The notes under the pieces were generated by a model that was not told where the DNA came from, ran no database searches, and saw only the letters and a program-made list of their open reading frames with translations. Positions 1 through 6,795 of a stretch of DNA of 6,997 bases are shown here, one piece after another; the first letter of the stretch is position 1, and every line of letters starts with the position of its first letter. The translations under genes were made by a program, and so were the position numbers. Source of the DNA: Clostridia bacterium (lineage in GTDB: Bacteria; Bacillota; Clostridia; UMGS1883); NCBI GenBank assembly GCA_017468215.1, contig JAFUJG010000150.1, positions 1 through 6,997 of the forward strand, written 5' to 3'.

Positions 1-1958
1 AGCAGAGTGCCGAAATTTACGCAAAGGTGTGGATAGGTGATTACACAAGCGTTGAAACAAAGCGTTTTACCGTAACGGTTGCACCTGTTGCGGAAAACGA
101 AACAGATGAAAGCCTTATATACAAAGAAAACTTTTCCACAGAAAGCGAAATGCGTGGTAATTTCCTTGGCGAAGGGAAAATAATTGATGCTGCTATAAGT
201 GACGAATTTACAATAAGTGCTTTTGTACGTGTTGATGATTTGTCAAAGGGCGGCACCTTGTTTAACATAAGCGGTGTAAAGTGTGACGTTAATAACAGCG
301 GATTCACCTTTAAAGAAGGTCGGTGGTATCATATTGCACTTACAAATTCTGCCCTTTATATAGACGGAGAGAAGGCAGAGAATGTTACATTGTCTCCCAC
401 AGGTGAGGAAAGCTATATCGGTGCATATTGGGGCAAAATGGATAATTTTTATGTGCACGGAAAGGCGTTCTCCCGGTCGGTAATAAATAGCTTTTATCAG
501 GAAGACTATAACTCTCCCGAGATAGAAATTATCTCGGCGGCTGTTGTAGAAGGCATGGACAGCGTTATTGTAAAGGTTGCCTCCAAGGGCTACGAGGGCA
601 CGGGCTGTGTTGTTGCCTTTTCAAATGGTGAGGTTACCCACAGCGGATACAACCAAAGAAGCATTACAGAAGGCGTTAACGTGTTCACGGTAAGCGTGCC
701 CAATATGGAAGGCAAGCTTACTAAGGATAACACAACACTGCTTTTGTGGGACAGTATAACTGCAATGAATCCCTTGTGCGAAAAACACAGTGCCGACAGA
801 GCATATGACTTCGGCTTTGACTATACCCACCCCGACAACCATATGCTTAATAATACCTTCACTCTTATGGATGATGAGACGGGCTTGTATCTCACAAGCG
901 ACGGACTTAGCCAGCGGACAGAGGGCGGCAGGTGGAGTGCACCCTTCAGATACGGAACAAACAAGGAGGGGTATTATTCTCTTGTTAACGAAAACGGCAG
1001 TACATTGGACGGAAACTTCACCTTTGAGCAGGTGGAGGGAAATGTTTACAAAATAAAGAACAGCGATACAGGCGAGTATGTGGCATATGGCGGCAATGAT
1101 AAGTGGGCGTTGAGCATTACCTCCTATACAGATATATCAAAAATATTTGCCAGCGAGGGATTTTTCCTTCTTAATGAAAACGAAAGAAACAGCATATATT
1201 CCGTAACAGGTCAGGCGTTGTGGCAATCATGGGCAAGGCGTGAGAAGCTTGGCGAAATAGCACAAAGCGGCTATTTTGACCTTGGCGGTGAAGAACAGGC
1301 ACAAAAGCTTAAAGAAATGCTTACATATTACCCCTCTTACCAGATAAACGCACCTGTTAACAAAACAACCACAGGTGTTGAGGTTACATATTCCCTCAGC
1401 AGTATAGTTGCATCTTCCTATTTGGATATGGATAACACTACACGAAGCGGATATAAGGCAACCGTTACCTATAAGCATGCCGAAGGGGATGTGGCAGTTG
1501 AAATTTTTGCACGCAGTCAGAATGCTGTAAAAAACATTGCCAAGGGCTTCAGCTTTATGCCATACCGGTTTATAAAGCCTCTTAAAACGGTTATTGACTA
1601 CAATGCCTCCAACAACCAGTTCAAGGCAGAAACAGGTGTTATTTACATCGAAACAAACTATGAGGTATCAAGTGAAAATGTGGCAGTTACAGGTGCACAT
1701 GAGCTTGGTCATCTTATTGACTTTGCAGGAGGCAGGATAAGCATAGGCTACTACAAAACCGCAAGGGAAAATGAGTGCTCACTTTCGGGCTACGGCGATA
1801 CTGCCTTAGGTGAAGATTTTGCCGAGTTCTGCCAATATGTTATATCCTGTATGGGCGACGGCGAAAAGTTAAGACAGGTTAAAGCCATGTTCCCGGGCCG
1901 ATACAACGCACTTTGCAGCGGCTTATGCGAAATGTACGGCGAATGTATTTTAAAATAG
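1..1958 (+). CDS. Secreted multi-modular protein with C-terminal lethal-factor-like (ATLF/M34-like) zinc metallopeptidase domain, 5' partial
   Basis: The frame is open from base 3 with no stop, and the GTG at 27 lies inside an Ig-like beta strand, so the true start and any signal peptide lie upstream. Numbering from the codon at 27: residues 1-21 end a bacterial Ig-like domain; about 30-165 look like a LamG/concanavalin-type sandwich; about 168-255 form a beta module ending in LLLWDSITAMNPLCE; about 278-375 resemble a ricin-like beta-trefoil (tentative); about 385-643 are the peptidase. HELGH is at 558-562 (1698-1712), YG at 589, and GEDFAEF starts at 595. These match the order in anthrax lethal factor: HEFGH, then a catalytic-side Tyr, then a Glu zinc ligand in EFFAE. 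By that alignment the ligands here are H558, H562 and E596, with Y589 as the transition-state tyrosine. The protein is probably extracellular, given its modules. The substrate is unknown; Pro-Pro endopeptidase-like activity is possible. A strong terminator follows the TAG. The metallopeptidase call is firm; the finer family and the ricin call are less so. Confidence 0.85.
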   Translation, partial: QSAEIYAKVWIGDYTSVETKRFTVTVAPVAENETDESLIYKENFSTESEMRGNFLGEGKIIDAAISDEFTISAFVRVDDLSKGGTLFNISGVKCDVNNSGFTFKEGRWYHIALTNSALYIDGEKAENVTLSPTGEESYIGAYWGKMDNFYVHGKAFSRSVINSFYQEDYNSPEIEIISAAVVEGMDSVIVKVASKGYEGTGCVVAFSNGEVTHSGYNQRSITEGVNVFTVSVPNMEGKLTKDNTTLLLWDSITAMNPLCEKHSADRAYDFGFDYTHPDNHMLNNTFTLMDDETGLYLTSDGLSQRTEGGRWSAPFRYGTNKEGYYSLVNENGSTLDGNFTFEQVEGNVYKIKNSDTGEYVAYGGNDKWALSITSYTDISKIFASEGFFLLNENERNSIYSVTGQALWQSWARREKLGEIAQSGYFDLGGEEQAQKLKEMLTYYPSYQINAPVNKTTTGVEVTYSLSSIVASSYLDMDNTTRSGYKATVTYKHAEGDVAVEIFARSQNAVKNIAKGFSFMPYRFIKPLKTVIDYNASNNQFKAETGVIYIETNYEVSSENVAVTGAHELGHLIDFAGGRISIGYYKTARENECSLSGYGDTALGEDFAEFCQYVISCMGDGEKLRQVKAMFPGRYNALCSGLCEMYGECILK

Positions 1959-1961
1959 TTA

Positions 1962-1991
1962 AAAAAGGTGTCTCGTAAGAGACGCCTTTTT
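1962..1991 (+). terminator. Intrinsic terminator after the metallopeptidase gene
   Basis: An A tract precedes an 8-bp stem, GGTGTCTC (1967-1974) with GAGACGCC (1979-1986), closed by a GTAA loop and followed by TTTTT. One pair is a T-G wobble. The A tract can pair with the T tract, so the structure could also stop transcription on the other strand. It begins 4 bases after the stop codon and separates this gene from the glycosidase gene. Confidence 0.93.
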
Positions 1992-2099
1992 GTTTATATT
2001 AACAAAATACTGCGTGTACAAAACGCAAACTTTTTGATACAAAGTGCAATAAAAGCCTTTAAACTGGGGGTTTTGGTGAAAAAATATGTATAAAAACTA

Positions 2100-2128
2100 T
2101 TGCAAAAAAAGTGGACTGCTGATACAAT
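2100..2128 (+). promoter_or_regulatory. Sigma-A-type promoter of the GH43 gene
   Basis: A -35 box TTGCAA (2100-2105) is followed, after 17 bases, by a -10 box TACAAT (2123-2128). TGA immediately precedes the -10 box, giving an extended -10. An overlapping TATAAT at 2128-2133 has only an A-run at the matching -35 position, so it is the weaker choice. Transcription would start around 2135, leaving a leader of about 30 bases before the ATG at 2166. Confidence 0.75.
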
Positions 2129-2165
2129 ATAATCAAGAAACTATGTTTAAAAAGGAGTGCAGAAA

Positions 2166-5100
2166 ATGAAAAGATTTTTATCAGTTCTCTTAAGCTTGTG
2201 TATGCTTTTGTCTGTTCTGCCCATATTTGCGGCAGAGTATACTGCAGAGGATGACACCATTTTTTACATAAGCTTTGACGAAGAATTGCCCGAAGGTGCA
2301 ACAGGCTACAACCTGTCTATCCTTGACGAGGGCGTGTACGGCAACTGTGCGTGGTTCAACGGTTCCACAAGCTACATCCATTTGCCCGACAATATTACCT
2401 CAGGCGTTACAGACTTTACAATGGCTGCGTGGATTAAGCCCACAACTTCAACAGCCGCATGGAGACGAATTTTTGACTTTGGTACAGGCACAACAAGCTA
2501 CGCTTTCTTAGGTATGCCTTATTCTGCTACAAGCGTGCGTGCTGCCATGAAGATTAACGGCGGTACAGAATACAACGTTACTGCAGAAAATGCAATTGCA
2601 AAGAATCAGTGGAGCCACGTTGCTTACGTACAGGAGGGCAACACAGCAAAGATTTACGTTAACGGTCAGCTTTCCGTTACAAGTACAGCCTTTGCTTCCT
2701 CCATGGCAAATATCGGCAACACAACACAGAACTACATCGGTAAGAGCCAGTATCCTGATGCGTATCTTAACGCATATCTTGACGAAGCCTTCTTTGCAAA
2801 AAGAGCAATGACTGCTGACGAAATTGCCACTTTAGGTACTTTCCCCACAGTTGTGTTAGATAGTGAAAAGGTTCTCCAGGCTATCGACATTCCCGTAAAG
2901 GATAGTGTTAAGGAAAACATCACTCTCCAGCGTGATGCACTTGGTTACCCTGTTACATGGGCAAGTAGTGATGAAGATGTTGTTTATCCCTATGATATTC
3001 CCAACGGTGACTATACAATCCCTGCAGGTAAGGTAACAAGAGGGGCAGAGGACACAACTGTTACACTTACTGCAACTGTTGACTTTAACGGCGAAATCCT
3101 TACAAAGGATATTGATGTTAACGTTATTGCCGCACCCGAAGCGGTTGGCGATACAGAAGCTTATCTTTATGTTTATTTCCGTGGTAACGTAAAGGGCAGT
3201 GAAGAACACCTTTCTATCCACCTTGCAGGCAGTGAGGACGGTTACGAATGGTTTGACCTTAACGGTAACTGGCCTATTCTGGAATCTACAATGGGCACAC
3301 AGTGCCTTCGTGACCCTTACCTTTTAAGAAGTAAGGACGGCGACAGATTCTACCTTATCGCAACTGACCTTAACACACAGGACGGTCAGGGCTGGGGTCC
3401 CTGGAGCTTAGAGGGTAGTAAATACCTTATGATATGGGAATCTGACGACCTTGTTAACTGGTCTGAACAGAGAATGGTTAAGTTTGCAAACGACGATATG
3501 GGCTGTGCATGGGCACCCGAGGCTATCTGGGACCCCGACACAGAGGAATACCTTGTTTATGCATCTGCAAAGGACTTAACACTCGGCTCCTCTGCAATCG
3601 ACACAGTTTACGTTGTAAGAACAAGAGACTTCCGCACATTCTCTGAGCCCGAATACTTTGTACGCCCCTATGAGGACAACGGCGTTACAAGCTACAGCGG
3701 CGGTACAAGACGTATTGCGGCTATCGACTCCAACATTATTCGGGCAAACGACGGTAAGTTTTATCATTTCTACAAAAAGTACAACAGCGTTGTTCAGATG
3801 CTTGTAAGTGACCACGCATCCGGTCCCTGGGAAGAAGTTCCCGGCTACCAGACAATCGGCGGTGAAGGCCCCGGTAGCTTCCTTGTAAAGGGCACTGACA
3901 ACACATACGCACTTTTGATTGATAACTACTCTGTTTATGTGCCTTATCTTACTACAGATATTGCATCCGGTGTATTTACTGCAGGCAGCGGCACAGTTAA
4001 GATGCCTACAGGTAGTAAGCACGGCGGTTTCCTTCCTATAAATGCGGAAGAATATGCAAGAGTATTAGAGGTTTACGGCAGCCCCACTCCCGATGAAGCA
4101 GGCAGTGATGCAAGATACACATTTGACTTTGAAAGTGACGTGGCAGATTACCTTAAGGGTAATGCTCAAGTAGCATACAGCGAAGAAAAGGGCAGCAACG
4201 TACTTGTTCTTGACGGTAACAGCTCCTACTTTGAGTTCCCCGAAGGAACCTTTGACAGACAGGATTCTATGACACTTTCCTTCGATGTTAAGAACACAAG
4301 CACAAATGCCGAAGCGGCATATATGACCTTCAGCATGGGTACAGGCGACAAGTATTACTACTTCTACAAGACAAATTCCAACACAATGAGAAGTGCAATC
4401 AACGTTACAAGCCCTGTTACAACAAATGCTTACACATACGAGGAAAAGGCAATTTCCAACACTTTGGGCGATTTAACAAACACATGGATGCACATTGACC
4501 TTGTTATGGACGGCTACACAATGAAGGTTTACAAGGACGGCGTTCTTGTTGCAGAAAACAACGACCTTGGCACAACTGTTTCACATATCGGTCTTGAAGG
4601 ACTTAGTGCTTACCTTGGTAAGAGCATGTACTCTGCAGACCCCTATTTTGTAGGTGAATTTGACAACGTAAACGTATACTACCGTGCACTTACACCTGCC
4701 GAAATTGCACAGGGCACAGGCAATACAGACGAGGACATGGCAGCTCTTGATGCGGCGGCTGTAAACTTTGGTTGCGACGTGAACTACGTTACAGGTAATA
4801 TCACACTTCCCGAGGTGGGCGTTTACGGCAGTAGCATTACATGGAAAACAAGCGACGATACAGTTATCGACCTTGACGGTAATGTAACCGTTCCTGAAAC
4901 AGGTGTTAAGACAGTTACTCTTACAGGTACATTTGTATATAACGGTACAGAATATGTTAAGGAATATACACTTTTGGTAAAGCCTGCTACAAGCTATATC
5001 GAATCTACTCTTGAATCAAAATGGAAGACATATAATATCCCTGTGGCAACAAGTACGGTTACATACAAGTTTGACCTTACTGCTGCTCAGTCAGGTATTG

Positions 5101-5717
5101 ACGCAGGTGTATCCTTTGGTGATAAGGATGTTACACCCACTGCATACGGTCATATGCCCATCTTTGTAAGAGCTACAACAGGCGGTTACTTTGATGCATA
5201 TAACGGCACAAGCTATCAGAAGACGGAAACTGTTAACTACGAAGCAGGCAAGACATATGCTTTCACAATTGAAGTTGATATTGTTGCAAAGAAGTATTCT
5301 GTTTACGTTGAATTTGACGGAGAAAGAAAGACTATTGCAAACAACTTCACACTTCGTACAAGTGCAACCTGCGACGATTTAGGCAAGATTATGGTTTATG
5401 CAGGTAACGGCGTTTCAACAGAGGGGCAGCTTAAGGTTACAGACCTTGAGGTTATTTTACCTGCGGCTATAAAATTTGAAAACGTAGCAATCAGCGGCGG
5501 CAAGGTAACAGGTAATGTTATAGCAGAGGAAGACCTTGGCGAATGCATTGTTATTGTTGCAAGCTATAACGATGACGATGCACTTGTAAGTGCACAGGCG
5601 GTTAAACTTAACGATACTGCATTTGAAGCAGATGTTACAACAAACAATGTTAAGGTAATGCTTTGGAACAGTAAGGCAGGCATGGTACCTTATCTTGAAG
5701 CAATTACCGTTGAATAA
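2166..5717 (+). CDS. Secreted multi-modular GH43-family glycosidase (LamG-Ig-GH43-LamG-Ig-beta sandwich-C-terminal module)
   Basis: This 1183-residue exported enzyme probably removes alpha-L-arabinofuranosyl or related residues from plant polysaccharide; specificity is inferred from fold only. The start is the ATG at 2166, 8 bases after AAGGAG (2152-2157); the in-frame GTG at 2157 overlaps that site. Residues 1-22 are a signal peptide (KR, hydrophobic core, PIFAA). LamG 1 is about 30-222 and Ig-like 1 about 228-325. The GH43 propeller is about 331-640, with candidate base D383 (CLRDPY), pKa-modulating D521 (AIDSNII) and general acid E567 (GGEGPGSF), plus WAPEAIWDP near 450. It resembles the Bt3655-like group of GH43, from memory. 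LamG 2 is about 649-849, Ig-like 2 about 856-941, an unassigned beta sandwich 945-1103, and a C-terminal module 1104-1183 with KVMLWNSKAGMVPYLE. I see no LPXTG, SLH or dockerin anchor. It has its own promoter and terminator. Codon choice is strongly biased (GTT, CTT, ACA, AAG, AAC), which suggests high expression. Confidence 0.92.
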   Translation: MKRFLSVLLSLCMLLSVLPIFAAEYTAEDDTIFYISFDEELPEGATGYNLSILDEGVYGNCAWFNGSTSYIHLPDNITSGVTDFTMAAWIKPTTSTAAWRRIFDFGTGTTSYAFLGMPYSATSVRAAMKINGGTEYNVTAENAIAKNQWSHVAYVQEGNTAKIYVNGQLSVTSTAFASSMANIGNTTQNYIGKSQYPDAYLNAYLDEAFFAKRAMTADEIATLGTFPTVVLDSEKVLQAIDIPVKDSVKENITLQRDALGYPVTWASSDEDVVYPYDIPNGDYTIPAGKVTRGAEDTTVTLTATVDFNGEILTKDIDVNVIAAPEAVGDTEAYLYVYFRGNVKGSEEHLSIHLAGSEDGYEWFDLNGNWPILESTMGTQCLRDPYLLRSKDGDRFYLIATDLNTQDGQGWGPWSLEGSKYLMIWESDDLVNWSEQRMVKFANDDMGCAWAPEAIWDPDTEEYLVYASAKDLTLGSSAIDTVYVVRTRDFRTFSEPEYFVRPYEDNGVTSYSGGTRRIAAIDSNIIRANDGKFYHFYKKYNSVVQMLVSDHASGPWEEVPGYQTIGGEGPGSFLVKGTDNTYALLIDNYSVYVPYLTTDIASGVFTAGSGTVKMPTGSKHGGFLPINAEEYARVLEVYGSPTPDEAGSDARYTFDFESDVADYLKGNAQVAYSEEKGSNVLVLDGNSSYFEFPEGTFDRQDSMTLSFDVKNTSTNAEAAYMTFSMGTGDKYYYFYKTNSNTMRSAINVTSPVTTNAYTYEEKAISNTLGDLTNTWMHIDLVMDGYTMKVYKDGVLVAENNDLGTTVSHIGLEGLSAYLGKSMYSADPYFVGEFDNVNVYYRALTPAEIAQGTGNTDEDMAALDAAAVNFGCDVNYVTGNITLPEVGVYGSSITWKTSDDTVIDLDGNVTVPETGVKTVTLTGTFVYNGTEYVKEYTLLVKPATSYIESTLESKWKTYNIPVATSTVTYKFDLTAAQSGIDAGVSFGDKDVTPTAYGHMPIFVRATTGGYFDAYNGTSYQKTETVNYEAGKTYAFTIEVDIVAKKYSVYVEFDGERKTIANNFTLRTSATCDDLGKIMVYAGNGVSTEGQLKVTDLEVILPAAIKFENVAISGGKVTGNVIAEEDLGECIVIVASYNDDDALVSAQAVKLNDTAFEADVTTNNVKVMLWNSKAGMVPYLEAITVE

Positions 5718-5725
5718 AATTCAAC
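5709..5725. repeat. Small inverted repeat GTTGAAT-AAA-ATTCAAC at the GH43 stop codon
   Basis: Perfect 7-bp arms with a 3-base loop span the TAA stop of the GH43 gene. The same half-sites recur in swapped order at 5788-5806. Its role is unknown; it may be chance in AT-rich DNA. Confidence 0.5.
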
Positions 5726-5727
5726 TT

Positions 5728-5755
5728 AAAAAGGCGTGTGAAAACACGCCTTTTT
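5728..5755 (+). terminator. Intrinsic terminator after the GH43 gene
   Basis: AAAAAGGCGTG (5728-5738) pairs perfectly with CACGCCTTTTT (5745-5755) over 11 bp, with a TGAAAA loop and a closing T tract. It starts 10 bases after the stop codon. The A and T tracts flank a GC core, so it could work in both directions. The -35 box of the next promoter begins 2 bases after it. Confidence 0.95.
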
Positions 5756-5757
5756 GA

Positions 5758-5786
5758 TTGCAAAGAATGTAGGTTTGTAGTATAAT
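5758..5786 (+). promoter_or_regulatory. Sigma-A-type promoter of the small anchored protein gene
   Basis: A -35 box TTGCAA (5758-5763), a 17-base spacer and a perfect -10 box TATAAT (5781-5786) fit a housekeeping promoter. It lies directly behind the GH43 terminator. The -35 box and several spacer positions are the same as in the GH43 promoter at 2100-2128. Confidence 0.8.
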
Positions 5787-5787
5787 G

Positions 5788-5806
5788 AATTCAATAAAGT
5801 TGAATT
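5788..5806. repeat. Inverted repeat over the expected transcription start (possible operator)
   Basis: AATTCAA (5788-5794) and TTGAATT (5800-5806) form perfect 7-bp arms around TAAAG. The repeat sits just downstream of the -10 box, where a repressor could block initiation. No known regulator motif was recognised, so the operator role is a guess. Confidence 0.4.
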
Positions 5807-5827
5807 TGCCGAAGGGGGAAATGTGCT

Positions 5828-6328
5828 GTGAACAAGAAAAAACTTATAATGTACGGCGTTATTGTGTTGCTTTGCACTATTGTTTTTATAAAATTTAGCG
5901 ACAACGACAGAAAAACAGCAAAAACCCCACCGGAAAATTTTGCCCAAGAACAGCAAACCGAAAATAAGGAATATCCTATTAACGATTTGTGGGTGTACAG
6001 ATATAATTCACAAACGGGCAAAAGTGAATTTGCTCCTTGCGGATATGTGGATGAATATACATCAATAGTTGCAGAACCCCATAAGGAACTAACAGATGTT
6101 ATTACAGGTAGTTATATGTACCTTGGTACAATAAAGGGATATCAGAATAGTGATAAAACGATGGAAGTTTTTCAAGTTCGATTACCGGAAATTTCAGAAA
6201 ATTTTGTTCTGACTAATGATAATGTTAAATTAGATTATTCCGGTAATAAAAAAATGATTGAAGTTACCGGTTGGATATACATGCGAGGGACTACGATTAT
6301 AGCGGTATCTCCATTATATGAGGAATGA
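5828..6328 (+). CDS. Small N-terminally anchored exported protein, function unknown
   Basis: This is a 166-residue protein I do not recognise. The GTG start at 5828 lies 9 bases after AAGGGGG (5812-5818). The nearby ATG at 5821 is in another frame, and the next in-frame ATG (5849) is inside the hydrophobic segment. Residues 3-5 are KKK and about 6-21 form one membrane segment without a clear signal-peptidase site. A polar linker rich in Lys, Thr, Pro and Gln (about 23-50) leads to a domain with beta-type alternation (about 53-166), containing GSYMYLGTIKGYQ and IEVTGWIYMRGTTIIAVSPL near its end. The likely topology is a single N-terminal anchor with the domain outside the membrane. It has its own promoter, and I see no terminator directly after it. 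It favours AAA for Lys and is more AT-rich than the glycosidase gene. There is no link to the glycosidase beyond position. Confidence 0.82.
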   Translation: MNKKKLIMYGVIVLLCTIVFIKFSDNDRKTAKTPPENFAQEQQTENKEYPINDLWVYRYNSQTGKSEFAPCGYVDEYTSIVAEPHKELTDVITGSYMYLGTIKGYQNSDKTMEVFQVRLPEISENFVLTNDNVKLDYSGNKKMIEVTGWIYMRGTTIIAVSPLYEE

Positions 6329-6379
6329 TTTTTAGTCCTGTCTTGACAAAAGTCGAATTGTGGCGAAGAAAGTAGAAAA

Positions 6380-6430
6380 AAGCCTCCCTTGCCTAAAGGG
6401 AGGGGGACCACCGAAGGTGGTGGAGGGATT
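6380..6430 (+). repeat. Two-hairpin palindromic repeat, copy 1 (forward)
   Basis: The 51-bp element runs from AAGCCTCCC to GGAGGGATT. Hairpin A pairs CCTCCCTT (6383-6390) with AAGGGAGG (6396-6403). Hairpin B pairs ACCACC (6407-6412) with GGTGGT (6416-6421) around GAA. An inverted second copy lies at 6796-6844. Read on the - strand, hairpin A is followed after one C by six Ts, which would make an intrinsic terminator for - strand transcripts. Its GGAGGG end serves as the ribosome binding site of the next gene. The family looks like the short palindromic, non-autonomous repeats common in gut Clostridia; that link is from memory. Confidence 0.85.
6422..6427 (+). promoter_or_regulatory. Ribosome binding site supplied by repeat copy 1
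   Basis: GGAGGG lies 7 bases before the ATG at 6435 and is the best Shine-Dalgarno match near this gene. It is also part of the conserved end of the repeat. It decides the start: a longer reading from the GTG at 6360 would translate the repeat itself and has no comparable site. Confidence 0.75.
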
Positions 6431-6434
6431 GCAA

Positions 6435-6788
6435 ATGAAAACAAAGATTAAATATTTGATAATTGTATTTATTTTATGTTTAATGATTATACATATATTT
6501 TCTCTTGTTAAATGTGAAATCCTGACACATAAGCATTATGATGAATTTAAGGATGTATATAAACAAAATACAATGCTTGGGGAAATGGAATTTTTTAAAG
6601 TTTTAGAATATGAAACATGTGGTGTTGCGAAAGTTTACTATATTTCCAAAGGTAAAACCGAAGGAAATGTTTTGACATTTGCCTATGAAGATGGTACATG
6701 GCATGAGGTTTCATGGAATACAATTTGGTCAAAAACAGGTAGTGCTGATGATGTGATTTATCCATATTGGTGGCATTGGATATATTGA
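6435..6788 (+). CDS. Small membrane-anchored protein with aromatic C-terminus, function unknown
   Basis: This is a 117-residue protein of no assigned function. The frame extends upstream to a GTG at 6360, but those 25 codons are mostly translated repeat (SLPCLKGGGPPKVVEG), so the ATG at 6435 with GGAGGG 7 bases upstream is preferred. Lys-rich residues 2-6 precede one membrane segment (about 7-25). The remaining 90 or so residues would lie outside. They are rich in aromatic residues, contain WHEVSWNTIWSKTGSADD, and end in YPYWWHWIY. The gene is AT-rich with AAA-type codons and lies between two inverted repeat copies. No good promoter is visible close upstream: a TTGACA at 6343 has no matching -10 box, so it may be co-transcribed with the preceding gene. 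It could be an inhibitor-like or envelope protein, but nothing in the sequence decides this. Confidence 0.75.
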   Translation: MKTKIKYLIIVFILCLMIIHIFSLVKCEILTHKHYDEFKDVYKQNTMLGEMEFFKVLEYETCGVAKVYYISKGKTEGNVLTFAYEDGTWHEVSWNTIWSKTGSADDVIYPYWWHWIY

Positions 6789-6795
6789 TAAAATG

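Noticed and set aside
27..29. GTG at 27 as the start of the first gene
   Set aside because: The frame is open upstream and the encoded sequence continues an Ig-like strand across this codon; no ribosome binding site precedes it.
2011..2027. TGCGT/ACGCA inverted repeat with GTACAAA, resembling half of an AraR-type operator upstream of a likely arabinofuranosidase
   Set aside because: Only one half-site resembles the AraR box; the other side does not match, and the stem is short.
2199..2201. Cys12 in the glycosidase signal peptide as a lipoprotein lipobox
   Set aside because: The preceding residues LSL lack the small residue at -1, and the Cys lies inside the hydrophobic core.
3576..4022. Long - strand open frame (148 codons) opposite the GH43 domain
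   Set aside because: It is a shadow of the biased codon use of the + strand gene, is Cys-rich with no recognisable domain, and has no context as a gene.
6343..6348. Perfect TTGACA -35 box before the small gene at 6435
   Set aside because: No -10-like hexamer lies 16-18 bases downstream; the region may instead be a conserved leader of the repeat.
6360..6434. Upstream extension of the small gene from a GTG start
   Set aside because: Most of it translates the palindromic repeat, and a better start with a ribosome binding site lies at 6435.
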